The translations under genes and the position numbers were made by a program. From positions 1-48,050 of the forward strand of contig CALWVS010000016.1 of NCBI GenBank assembly GCA_944385095.1: a stretch of DNA of 48,050 nt, given 5' to 3'. Position 1 is the stretch's first letter; every line of letters starts with the position of its first letter. This document shows positions 23,922 to 31,681 of the stretch, piece by piece. The notes below the pieces were generated by a model, which worked only from the letters and a program-made list of their open reading frames with translations, was not told where the DNA came from and did no database searches. Origin of the DNA: an uncultured Oscillospiraceae bacterium. GTDB lineage: Bacteria; Bacillota; Clostridia; Oscillospirales; Oscillospiraceae.

Positions 23922-25979
23922 ATGAAACTTGGCAATCATGCCTCAAATGGAAAGCGAAATTTTTTAAAAGACAGTTTATCTATCAACATTACAGCCTTTG
24001 CTTTGATGATTGTTGTCATCATAGAACTAATTATGGCGGTGGTGATTATTGGTACCACATCAAGTGCCATTAAAAAACAGGAAGACACTACATTCAAGAC
24101 ACTTGCAGACAATGCAGCGGGAGAAATTCAGATTTATATCAATGGTTATATTACATTAACTGAATTTATTGCCTCGGATCCTCGTATCATTGATGCTTTT
24201 ACTGAGAGTTCTCCCTCTCAACCACTGTCCACACATGAGGATTTTCAGGATATCATCGGTCTAGCACAAACAAGTACAAAAGACCATCCTGAATTACTCA
24301 ACTTTGCTTTTGGTGTAATGTCTGAGGATTCCATATATACTCAAAATAGTACTGTAACAGACATTGGCATATCCCTGCGTGAAAGTGCAATTTATGAGGG
24401 TATCGAAAAGAATCAAACGATTGTAACTCAACCATACCAAGACCAAGTCACAGGAGAGTTCTGTGTCTCTATCATTGCCCCTGTAGAGTCTAACGGTCGT
24501 GCTGTTGGAGTAGTCAGTGTTGATATCAGCACCTCACAGCTTTCTTCCTTTCTGGATGGCTTAACCATTGGTGAAACTGGTCAAATTTGTCTCATTGCAT
24601 CTGACCACAGCATTGTCTCCTTTGCAGACCCCAATATGATCGGCAAAGTAGTCAGTGAGGAAAATGGATTTTATGGAGAACAGCTCTATACAGAGCTGGA
24701 AGCATCTTCTGATACAGTCTTTGAGTTCCGGTACCAAGGTGTGAAGCAAAGAGCATACCTAACCATACTGCCTGAATATGATTGGCATATTTTAGCTGGT
24801 ATGAGCACCTTTGAGTACTATCAGTCTACCCTATCCATCATTGGCTCCCTAGTGCTGCTTTACATAATTGGTTCCATTTTGATTATTGCTCTACTGTCAC
24901 TCCACATCCGACACAAATTAGCACCTGTCTCTCAAATCACACAGGGGCTTGCTCAGTTTGCACAAGGAAATTTAGATCTATCCATTCCTGTTACCAGTCA
25001 GGATGAGCTTGGAACCATTTCAGATTCTATCAATCAGTCATCCAAACAAATTGCTGCCTATATCCATGAAATTATGGCAGTCATGCAATCTCTCTCCAAA
25101 GGTGATTTTACAAAAGAATTTAGCATACATTTTCAGGGAGATTTCCAATCCATACAGACCTCTATTGACCATTTCAAACAGTTGATGTCAAGCACCATTC
25201 TTGGTGTGGTAGAAGCAGCAGATCAAGTGAGTATTGGCGCAGATCAGGTATCTAGCGGTGCACAGGCACAGGCACAGGGTGCCACCCAACAGGCATCCAG
25301 TGTACAACAGATGGCAACTGCCATTGATGCAATTTCCCATGAAATTGTAGAAAATACCAACAGTACAGATTTAGTCAGTCATAAGGTATTGACACTTTTA
25401 GAGGAAGTACATACTGGTGATGAAAAAATGGCAAATATGCTCCATGCGATGGATTCCATTACAGAAACCTCAGAAGAAATTAAATCAATTATTAAAAATA
25501 TTGAAGATATTGCATTTCAGACCAATATTTTGGCACTAAATGCTGCCATTGAGGCGGCTCGAGCCGGTACAGCTGGAAAGGGGTTTGCTGTTGTAGCTGA
25601 TGAGGTACGCAATTTAGCTGGAAAAACTGCGGAAGCATCCAGAAACACAGGAACGCTTATTTCTAAATCTCTTCTCGCCATTCAAAACGGAAAACAAATT
25701 GCGGATGAAACAGCAGTTTCTTTCCACCTAGTATCAGATGGCATTGTAGAAGTATCCAACCTTGCAAAAGAAATTTCTGAAAATACAACCCATCAGGGCA
25801 ACTCTATTCGTCAAACCAGCCGAGAAGTGGATGAAATCTCTAGTGTAGTGCATAACAATGCCGCCAGTGCAGAGGAATGTGCAGCTGCCAGTGAACAACT
25901 GTCTGGGCAGGCAACCCAGTTAAAAGATCTGGTTGGGCAATTCAAGCTTTCGCCCCACGCTAAAACACGTCACATCTAA
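23922..25979 (+). CDS. Methyl-accepting chemotaxis protein
   Basis: A 685-aa membrane receptor. The first membrane helix (about 22-45, MIVVIIELIMAVVIIG) is followed by an extracytoplasmic dCache-like sensor (about 50-290). A second helix (about 300-325) leads to HAMP (IRHKLAPVSQITQGLAQFAQ) and then the coiled-coil signalling domain. The hairpin tip is IEDIAFQTNILALNAAIEAARAG, with AGKGFAVVADEVRNLA after it. The ligand is unknown, though dCache receptors often bind amino acids or carboxylates. I chose ATG 23922 because GGGGGAA lies upstream. A SigD-type promoter ties it to the flagellar regulon, although no flagellar gene lies in this window. Confidence 0.93.
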   Translation: MKLGNHASNGKRNFLKDSLSINITAFALMIVVIIELIMAVVIIGTTSSAIKKQEDTTFKTLADNAAGEIQIYINGYITLTEFIASDPRIIDAFTESSPSQPLSTHEDFQDIIGLAQTSTKDHPELLNFAFGVMSEDSIYTQNSTVTDIGISLRESAIYEGIEKNQTIVTQPYQDQVTGEFCVSIIAPVESNGRAVGVVSVDISTSQLSSFLDGLTIGETGQICLIASDHSIVSFADPNMIGKVVSEENGFYGEQLYTELEASSDTVFEFRYQGVKQRAYLTILPEYDWHILAGMSTFEYYQSTLSIIGSLVLLYIIGSILIIALLSLHIRHKLAPVSQITQGLAQFAQGNLDLSIPVTSQDELGTISDSINQSSKQIAAYIHEIMAVMQSLSKGDFTKEFSIHFQGDFQSIQTSIDHFKQLMSSTILGVVEAADQVSIGADQVSSGAQAQAQGATQQASSVQQMATAIDAISHEIVENTNSTDLVSHKVLTLLEEVHTGDEKMANMLHAMDSITETSEEIKSIIKNIEDIAFQTNILALNAAIEAARAGTAGKGFAVVADEVRNLAGKTAEASRNTGTLISKSLLAIQNGKQIADETAVSFHLVSDGIVEVSNLAKEISENTTHQGNSIRQTSREVDEISSVVHNNAASAEECAAASEQLSGQATQLKDLVGQFKLSPHAKTRHI

Positions 25980-25989
25980 GGCATATTGG

Positions 25990-26022
25990 ACAGAGGGACT
26001 GAACCATCATCAGTCCCTCTGT
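25990..26022 (+). terminator. Terminator of the chemoreceptor gene
   Basis: A 13-bp stem ACAGAGGGACTGA/TCAGTCCCTCTGT followed by a T-containing stretch. Confidence 0.8.
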
Positions 26023-26085
26023 TATATTTGTTAAAAATCCATATGATTTTCTAAACATTTCACCCCATTCTGTCTATTTAGTCCA

Positions 26086-26114
26086 TTGACTATTTCTGTG
26101 GTGTATTTTACAAT
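26086..26114 (+). promoter_or_regulatory. Strong promoter upstream of the small ORF and liv genes
   Basis: TTGACT, 17 bp, TACAAT. The transcript would start near 26121 and first encode the 82-aa ORF. Confidence 0.7.
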
Positions 26115-26162
26115 GAAGAAAACAGTTTACTGTACTGAAGTAAAAGAAAGGAGCCATGTGTC

Positions 26163-26411
26163 ATGTGTCATGTTGTGTTGTCCCAGTATTCTGATACTAC
26201 ATTTGAACCAATGGCTGCCTCTGCATGTTTTTCTCAGGGTCATCAGATGGATGGCTCTTCTTTCGCATGCATTTCTATTTTGGGCACCATTTCTGTGGTG
26301 TCCATTTTTATTATTCTACTGGGTATTACACTGATTTCCAAAATTACCCTGATTTTTGTCATTCTGACAACTCTATTGACTGCAAGCCGTTTCAAAACGA
26401 ATGCTTACTAA
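26163..26411 (+). CDS. Small Ile/Leu/Val-rich membrane protein or leader ORF (hypothetical)
   Basis: An 82-aa ORF with AAAGGAG 9 nt upstream, a good promoter (26086-26114) and a terminator 24 nt after its stop. The N-terminal half is polar. Residues about 35-78 are a long hydrophobic stretch in which more than half the residues are Ile, Leu or Val. It could be a small membrane protein. Alternatively, because it sits between promoter and terminator just ahead of the branched-chain amino-acid transporter operon, it could be a translated leader whose stalling controls read-through. It is longer than classical leader peptides. I do not recognise a family. Confidence 0.5.
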   Translation: MCHVVLSQYSDTTFEPMAASACFSQGHQMDGSSFACISILGTISVVSIFIILLGITLISKITLIFVILTTLLTASRFKTNAY

Positions 26412-26434
26412 GTGTCTCGCTTGAGGATAGAAAG

Positions 26435-26468
26435 GCGGCTTCGTAAAAAGAAACGAAGTCGCTTTTTT
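26435..26468 (+). terminator. Terminator/attenuator before livJ
   Basis: GCGGCTTCGT pairs with ACGAAGTCGC and is followed by six T. It lies between the small ORF and livJ. I see no convincing separate promoter for livJ, so read-through seems needed. Confidence 0.75.
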
Positions 26469-26519
26469 ATATAAAACCCCTTTTGGCAAAAGTGAATTTA
26501 GAAAAGGAGAAGATTTAGA

Positions 26520-27725
26520 ATGAAAAAGTTTCTTGCCCTGTCTATGGCAGCAGCCATGACACTGTCCCTGGCCGCATGTAGCGGTGGAACTTCTGGTTCA
26601 ACCAGTGGTAGTTCCACTGGTAGCACTGGTTCTGATAGCAACACCATCAAAATCGGTCTGATTGCCAATACCACTGGCGGAAATGCACAGTATGGTATTG
26701 CCGTGAAAAATGGTGCTATGCTGTATGTTGACAGCCTCAACGAGGCTGGCGGCATTAACGGCAAGCAGATTGAAGTCATTGCCTATGATGACAAGGGCGA
26801 CCCCACCGAAGCTGCCAACGCCTACAACCGTATGGCTGACGAGGGTGTTACCGCTGTCATTGGTGCAGTTCTCACTGGCACCACTGTTGCAGTGGCTGAC
26901 CTTGCCTACAACGACAATATGCCTATGATTACTGCTTCTGCTACCGCTCCCAGTGTCACTCTGCTGGAGCCAGAAGACCCCAGCCAGGGCATTCGTGAAA
27001 ATGTGTTCCGTGCCTGCTTCATTGACACATTCCAGGGCGAGAAGATGGCTCATTATGCCGCTGACCGCATGGGTGCTCAGACCGCAGCTGTCATTTTCAA
27101 AACTGGTGATGACTACTCTGAAGGTCTGAAGAATGCCTTTGTAGAAACCTGTGCTGAGCTTGGTATCACTGTCACCAGCGAGCAGGGCTATGCAGCCGGC
27201 GATGTGGATTTCAAGGCACAGCTCACCACCATTGCCAATGAAAATCCTGATGTTGTATTCTGTCCCAACTACTATGAAGATGATGGCATGATTGTCACAC
27301 AGGCCCGTCAGGTGGGTGTCAAGAGCACCTTCTTAGGTGGTGACGGCTGGCCCGGCGTTGCTGGCTATGCCTCCGCTGAGGATTTGGAAGGGGCTGCCTA
27401 CTGCTCCGGCTATGGCTTGGGCACAAACACAGAATTTGAAGCCTCCTATGAGGAAAAGTATGGAGAGCCTATCACAGGTATGTTTGAGCCTTTGGGCTAT
27501 GATGCCGCTCTGCTGATTCTGGACGCTGTTGCCTCCGCTGAAGGACAGGGACTGGAGGCTGGCAGCGCAGACTATAAGCAGGCAGTGATTGATGCCATGA
27601 AGGCAACCAATGGCACTGAGGGTCTGACTGGTACCTTCTCTTTTGATGAGTACAACAACCCCATTAAGTCCGTTTCCATGATTAAGCTGGAAGGCGGCGT
27701 AGAGAAATTCAGCGAACAGTATTAA
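26520..27725 (+). CDS. livJ: Branched-chain amino acid ABC transporter substrate-binding lipoprotein
   Basis: The 401-aa protein is a type I periplasmic-binding-fold lipoprotein. A signal peptide ends in the lipobox SLAAC, with C20 the lipidated cysteine. A Gly/Ser/Thr linker follows, then TIKIGLIANTTGGNAQYGIAVKNG and the Leu/Ile/Val-binding fold. It captures ligand outside the membrane for LivHMGF. AAGGAG lies 10 nt before the ATG. Ligand by family is branched-chain amino acids, but related proteins bind other amino acids or urea. A strong hairpin separates it from livH and may keep its mRNA more abundant. Confidence 0.92.
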   Translation: MKKFLALSMAAAMTLSLAACSGGTSGSTSGSSTGSTGSDSNTIKIGLIANTTGGNAQYGIAVKNGAMLYVDSLNEAGGINGKQIEVIAYDDKGDPTEAANAYNRMADEGVTAVIGAVLTGTTVAVADLAYNDNMPMITASATAPSVTLLEPEDPSQGIRENVFRACFIDTFQGEKMAHYAADRMGAQTAAVIFKTGDDYSEGLKNAFVETCAELGITVTSEQGYAAGDVDFKAQLTTIANENPDVVFCPNYYEDDGMIVTQARQVGVKSTFLGGDGWPGVAGYASAEDLEGAAYCSGYGLGTNTEFEASYEEKYGEPITGMFEPLGYDAALLILDAVASAEGQGLEAGSADYKQAVIDAMKATNGTEGLTGTFSFDEYNNPIKSVSMIKLEGGVEKFSEQY

Positions 27726-27732
27726 CCCTTGT

Positions 27733-27770
27733 TCCGGCATCTGGTGGGGAACTCCCCACCAGGAGCCGGA
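27733..27770 (+). other. Intercistronic hairpin livJ-livH
   Basis: A long GC-rich stem: TCCGGC, then CTGGTGGGG, a loop, CTCCCCACCAG and GCCGGA. No T-run follows, so it probably stabilises the livJ 3' end rather than terminating. A second, weaker hairpin follows at about 27778-27810. Confidence 0.65.
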
Positions 27771-27867
27771 CACCCGATGGGAATTTCTGTCTATCAGAAC
27801 TCCCCATGGAGTGTTTGGCTCCATATTGTTTTATGAAAGAAAATGAGAGAGAAAGGACGTGAACAGC

Positions 27868-28746
27868 GTGTCTATTGTCATCAATCAGTTGGTCAACGGT
27901 TTACAATCTGGCTCTATCTATGCGCTGGTTGCCCTTGGCTACAGTATGGTGTATGGCATTATCCTGCTTTTGAACTTCGCCCATGGTGATATTATCATGG
28001 TGGGTGCATACGCCGCATGGATGTGTATGGTCAATTTTCAGTGCCATCCCATTGTGTCTATGATTATTGCCATTGTCACCAGTATGGTATTGGGTGTGGT
28101 GATTGAAAAAGTTGCCTATACCCCCTTACGCTCTGCCCCCCGTCTGTCCCTGTTGATTACTGCCATTGGTATTTCGTTCCTTTTGGAAAACGGCTTTCAG
28201 CTTATTTTTGGTGCTGGTGCCAAAACGGTGCCTTCTATGATAACAGGGTCTGATATTGTATTGGGTGGCGTGCATCTGAGCTTCCCTGCCGTTGTGACCA
28301 TTGTGGTATCCTTAATTGCCATGGGAGTTCTCACCTTTTTGGTACAGAAAACCCGTCTTGGTAAAGCCATGCGTGCTGTCTCTGAGGATATGGGTGCTGC
28401 CCAGCTTATGGGTATCAGCTTAAATAAAACCATCTCCTTTACCTTTGCTATGGGCTCTGCTCTGGCTGGCATTGCCTCTGTGCTTTACCTCTGTTCCTAT
28501 CCACAGGCAACCCCCACAATGGGTTCTATGCTGGGTCTGAAGGCCTTCGTTGCTGCCGTTCTAGGTGGTATTGGCTCCATTCCTGGTGCTATGATTGGCG
28601 GTTTTCTCATTGGAATTGTAGAGGCTCTTGTCTCCGCTGTGGGGCTGACGGTCTGGCGTGATGGTGTGGTATTTGCCATTCTCATTGTGGTTCTTTTGGT
28701 AAAGCCCACTGGTATTCTTGGAAAACCAGTGCAAGAGAAAGTGTGA
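27868..28746 (+). CDS. livH: Branched-chain amino acid ABC transporter permease LivH
   Basis: A 292-aa inner-membrane permease with about eight helices. The start INQLVNGLQSGSIYALVALG and YGIILLLNFAHGDIIMVGAY are typical of LivH. The late motif KAFVAAVLGGIGSIPGAMIGG is the conserved cytoplasmic loop that contacts the ATPases. I chose GTG 27868, with AAAGGA 10 nt upstream; GTG 27859 is almost adjacent to that site and would add three residues. Next gene livM begins 10 nt after its stop. Confidence 0.9.
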   Translation: MSIVINQLVNGLQSGSIYALVALGYSMVYGIILLLNFAHGDIIMVGAYAAWMCMVNFQCHPIVSMIIAIVTSMVLGVVIEKVAYTPLRSAPRLSLLITAIGISFLLENGFQLIFGAGAKTVPSMITGSDIVLGGVHLSFPAVVTIVVSLIAMGVLTFLVQKTRLGKAMRAVSEDMGAAQLMGISLNKTISFTFAMGSALAGIASVLYLCSYPQATPTMGSMLGLKAFVAAVLGGIGSIPGAMIGGFLIGIVEALVSAVGLTVWRDGVVFAILIVVLLVKPTGILGKPVQEKV

Positions 28747-28756
28747 GGTGTGGGAA

Positions 28757-29815
28757 ATGAATACAAATTACAGACAAATTCCTATGCCTGTCCGTTATGG
28801 AATCAACACTGTGCTTCTTTTGGTGCTCTGTGGTGGTTTGGTTGCACTTTCTGCGGCAGGTGTTTTGAGTAATTATTACACCAGTGTGTTGGTATTGGCT
28901 GGAATCAATATTATTCTCACTGTCTCTTTGAATGTCGCTACAGGTTATCTGGGGCAGCTTCCCTTGGGTCATGCCGGATTTATGGCTGTGGGTGCCTATG
29001 CTGGTGGTATTTTTATGAAAGCCACTCCATTGGCTGACCTAGTACGCAAAGGAAATCTTGTGGAAGGAATCCCCTATATTGTTGTGGCTCTGATTCTGAG
29101 TGGTGTTGTTGCTGCCATTTTTGGTATCATCATTGGTGTGCCTGCCCTGCGTCTGAAGGGAGACTATCTGGCCATTATCACACTGGGTTTTGGTGAGATT
29201 ATCCGCGTTGTGCTTACAAATATTGATAGCGTGCTGGGATTTGAACTGACCTATGGTGCCTCTGGTCTTAAGCGTATCCCCATGATTTCCACTCTGGCTG
29301 TCATTCTGGTTTGTGTGGTTTTGACCTGTCTTGTGATTCATATGATTATGAAATCCCGCCACGGTCGTGCCATTTTGTCCATTCGTGAAAATGAAATTGC
29401 CGCTGAGTCCTGCGGTATCAATACCACCTATTACAAGGTGATGGCATTCACATTGTCCGCCTTCTTTGCTGGTATTGCTGGCTGTCTGTATGCTGGTTAT
29501 CTGGGTTCCCTCTACCCCAATACCTTCGGATTTATGAAATCCATTGAAATTCTGGTTATGGTAGTGCTTGGCGGCATGGGTTCTATGCTTGGCTCCATTC
29601 TCTCTGCCACCATTCTTACCATTCTCCCACAAGCCTTGCAGGAGTTCTCCGACTATCGCATGGTAGTTTACTCCCTTGTTTTGATTCTGGTTATGATTTT
29701 CCGTCCCAAGGGACTGATGGGAACTTACGACTTCTCCATGAGCCGCCTTCTGGAAACCATCTGGAACAAACTATCTCCTGCTGATACCAACCGGAAAGGA
29801 GGGCAACCCTCATGA
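28757..29815 (+). CDS. livM: Branched-chain amino acid ABC transporter permease LivM
   Basis: The 352-aa permease partners LivH. After an N-terminal extension come LNVATGYLGQLPLGHAGFMA (LivM hallmark), PALRLKGDYLAIITLGFGEI and VLGGMGSMLGSILSATILTI, with about ten membrane helices. ATG 28757 lies 6 nt after GAGGTG. Its stop overlaps the livG start (ATGA), indicating translational coupling. Confidence 0.93.
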   Translation: MNTNYRQIPMPVRYGINTVLLLVLCGGLVALSAAGVLSNYYTSVLVLAGINIILTVSLNVATGYLGQLPLGHAGFMAVGAYAGGIFMKATPLADLVRKGNLVEGIPYIVVALILSGVVAAIFGIIIGVPALRLKGDYLAIITLGFGEIIRVVLTNIDSVLGFELTYGASGLKRIPMISTLAVILVCVVLTCLVIHMIMKSRHGRAILSIRENEIAAESCGINTTYYKVMAFTLSAFFAGIAGCLYAGYLGSLYPNTFGFMKSIEILVMVVLGGMGSMLGSILSATILTILPQALQEFSDYRMVVYSLVLILVMIFRPKGLMGTYDFSMSRLLETIWNKLSPADTNRKGGQPS

Positions 29816-30663
29816 GTACACCCAATCGCCCCAGAACCAAGCTGGTACCTATGCCCAGTACCAATATGCTGCCCGAGCGTGATATTGATAAGTACCCTGT
29901 ATTGGAATGTCGTAATCTGGGTATTGACTTTGGTGGTCTCTCCGCGGTAAAAGAATTTAACATTGCCATTGGTCGCACAGAAATTGCTGGTCTGATTGGT
30001 CCCAATGGTGCAGGAAAAACCACCGTTTTTAATTTGTTAACTCGTGTTTATAAGCCCACCCGTGGTTCTGTTCTGCTTAATGGTCAGGATACTGCCAATA
30101 TGACCACTGCACAGGTGAATCAGGCAGGGATTGCCCGCACATTCCAAAATATCCGTCTTTTTAAAGATTTGACGGTAATGGACAATATTCTCATTGGCAT
30201 GCACAACTCCATGCGCTATAATCTTGTATCCTCCATTCTGCGTTTGCCAAAGTATTGGCTGGAAGAAAAAACATCCCGTGAGCGTGCATTGGAATTGCTG
30301 TCTATCTTTGATATGGAATCCACCGCCAACCACATTGCCGGTTCCCTGCCATATGGTGCACAGAGACGTCTGGAAATTGTCCGCGCTCTTGCCACCAACC
30401 CCAGCCTGTTGCTGTTAGACGAACCTGCCGCTGGTATGAATCCCTCTGAAACTGCAGAACTCATGGAGAACATTGTAAAAATTCGTGATACCTTCGGGAT
30501 TGCAATTTTGCTCATTGAACATGATATGAACTTGGTTATGGGCATCTGTGAGGGTATTGCTGTGTTGAACTTTGGGCAGGTCATAGCCAAAGGCACCCCT
30601 GATGAAATCAACTCCAATCCGGCGGTCATTGAGGCCTATCTGGGTAAAAAGAAGGAGGCGTGA
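29812..30663 (+). CDS. livG: Branched-chain amino acid ABC transporter ATP-binding protein LivG
   Basis: A 283-aa cytosolic ABC ATPase. An N-terminal extension of about 25 residues (SMTPN-type polar, proline-rich) precedes the domain, which is unusual. Walker A is GPNGAGKTT at 63-71; ARTFQNIRLFKDLTVMDN contains the Q-loop. The signature is LPYGAQRRLEI, close to the LSYGxQRRLEI seen in LivG. Walker B is LLLLDEPAAGMNP, and LIEHDM gives the switch histidine. AAAGGAGGG precedes the ATG. Confidence 0.94.
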   Translation: MSTPNRPRTKLVPMPSTNMLPERDIDKYPVLECRNLGIDFGGLSAVKEFNIAIGRTEIAGLIGPNGAGKTTVFNLLTRVYKPTRGSVLLNGQDTANMTTAQVNQAGIARTFQNIRLFKDLTVMDNILIGMHNSMRYNLVSSILRLPKYWLEEKTSRERALELLSIFDMESTANHIAGSLPYGAQRRLEIVRALATNPSLLLLDEPAAGMNPSETAELMENIVKIRDTFGIAILLIEHDMNLVMGICEGIAVLNFGQVIAKGTPDEINSNPAVIEAYLGKKKEA

Positions 30664-30667
30664 ACCA

Positions 30668-31378
30668 ATGGAAACCATTTTGAAGGTAGATCAAATCAAT
30701 GTTTATTATGGTGCCATTCACGCCATTAAGGATATTAGCTTTGAAGTATGTCAAGGCGAAGTGGTAACCCTGATTGGCGCCAATGGTGCAGGCAAGTCTA
30801 CCACTTTAAATACTGTGTCTGGTCTCTTGCGTAGTAAAACTGGTTCTGTCACATTTTTGGGGGAACCCATTGATAAACTATCTCCCCATAAAATTGTCTC
30901 CCGTAAACTGGCACAGGTACCAGAGGGACGGCGTGTGTTTTTGCGCATGTCTGTAGAAGAAAATCTGGAAATGGGTGCCTATACCATGCCCAGTTCTGGG
31001 GTGGCGCAGGATTTGGAAATGGTGTTTGAGCTGTTTCCTCGACTGAAAGAACGCCGCCGTCAGGTGGCAGGCACTCTGTCTGGCGGTGAACAGCAGATGC
31101 TGGCTATGGGACGCGCCATGATGTCCCATCCCAAACTTTTGATGCTGGACGAACCTTCTATGGGTCTTGCTCCTCTTTTGGTAGAGCAGATTTTTGAAAT
31201 CATTCAAAATCTAAACAAAAAAGGCGTGACCATCCTGTTGGTAGAGCAAAATGCCCAGATGGCCCTTTCTGTGGCACATCGTGGCTATGTATTGGAAACG
31301 GGTCGTATTATCACAACAGGAACTGGGGAAGAACTCATCAAAAGCCCAGAAATCAAAAAAGCATATTTGGGTGGATAA
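30668..31378 (+). CDS. livF: Branched-chain amino acid ABC transporter ATP-binding protein LivF
   Basis: The 236-aa ABC ATPase completes the transporter. Walker A is GANGAGKST at 37-45; VPEGRRVFLRMSVEENLEMG is typical of LivF. Signature LSGGEQQML, Walker B LLMLDEPSMGLAP, switch region LLVEQNAQMAL. GGAGG lies 9 nt before ATG 30668, and the gene starts 5 nt after the livG stop. A terminator at 31384-31430 ends the operon. Confidence 0.95.
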   Translation: METILKVDQINVYYGAIHAIKDISFEVCQGEVVTLIGANGAGKSTTLNTVSGLLRSKTGSVTFLGEPIDKLSPHKIVSRKLAQVPEGRRVFLRMSVEENLEMGAYTMPSSGVAQDLEMVFELFPRLKERRRQVAGTLSGGEQQMLAMGRAMMSHPKLLMLDEPSMGLAPLLVEQIFEIIQNLNKKGVTILLVEQNAQMALSVAHRGYVLETGRIITTGTGEELIKSPEIKKAYLGG

Positions 31379-31383
31379 GTTTC

Positions 31384-31430
31384 CCAAAAATTGGACAGTC
31401 TATGAAAAGGCTGTCCAATTTTTATTTTTT
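31384..31430 (+). terminator. Terminator of the liv operon
   Basis: AAAAATTGGACAG and CTGTCCAATTTTT form the stem, followed by ATTTTTT. Confidence 0.85.
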
Positions 31431-31434
31431 CTAG

Positions 31435-31463
31435 TTGACGAATACCATACAACGTGCTATAAT
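31435..31463 (+). promoter_or_regulatory. Promoter of the Mn riboswitch and P-type ATPase
   Basis: TTGACG, 17 bp, TATAAT with TGC before the -10 box. The transcript would start near 31470, at the first base of the aptamer's closing helix. Confidence 0.85.
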
Positions 31464-31469
31464 GACCGC

Positions 31470-31569
31470 AGTTGAAAAGGGAGTAGTTTTGAAAGGATGC
31501 CGTCAACACCTCGGTCAGTGATGACCTGGCGGTATGCGCCCAAGTGGTAACAAGACTTTTCGACAACTG
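31470..31569 (+). promoter_or_regulatory. yybP-ykoY (Mn2+) riboswitch aptamer
   Basis: The leader carries the conserved blocks of this class: GGGAGTAG (31479-31486), GTCAACA (31502-31508) and AACAAGACTTTT (31549-31560). The closing helix P1 pairs AGTTGAAAAG at the 5' end with CTTTT-CGA-CAACT at 31556-31568. The class binds Mn2+ and commonly controls cation P-type ATPases and TerC/MntP exporters, which matches the downstream gene. Confidence 0.85.
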
Positions 31570-31607
31570 CCGTTGTATCTATCGGTAGTTGGCGGGGGTC
31601 TTTTTTT
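31564..31607 (+). terminator. Riboswitch expression-platform terminator
   Basis: CAACTGCCG (31564-31572) pairs with CGGTAGTTG (31583-31591), followed by TCTTTTTTT. The left arm overlaps the 3' strand of P1, so aptamer and terminator exclude each other. Confidence 0.85.
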
Positions 31608-31681
31608 GTTGCCTCTCGCCAGAAAAAGAATCAATCGGGCTGAGCACTCCCCCACTCTGCCCAAGAAAGGAATGAATTTTC

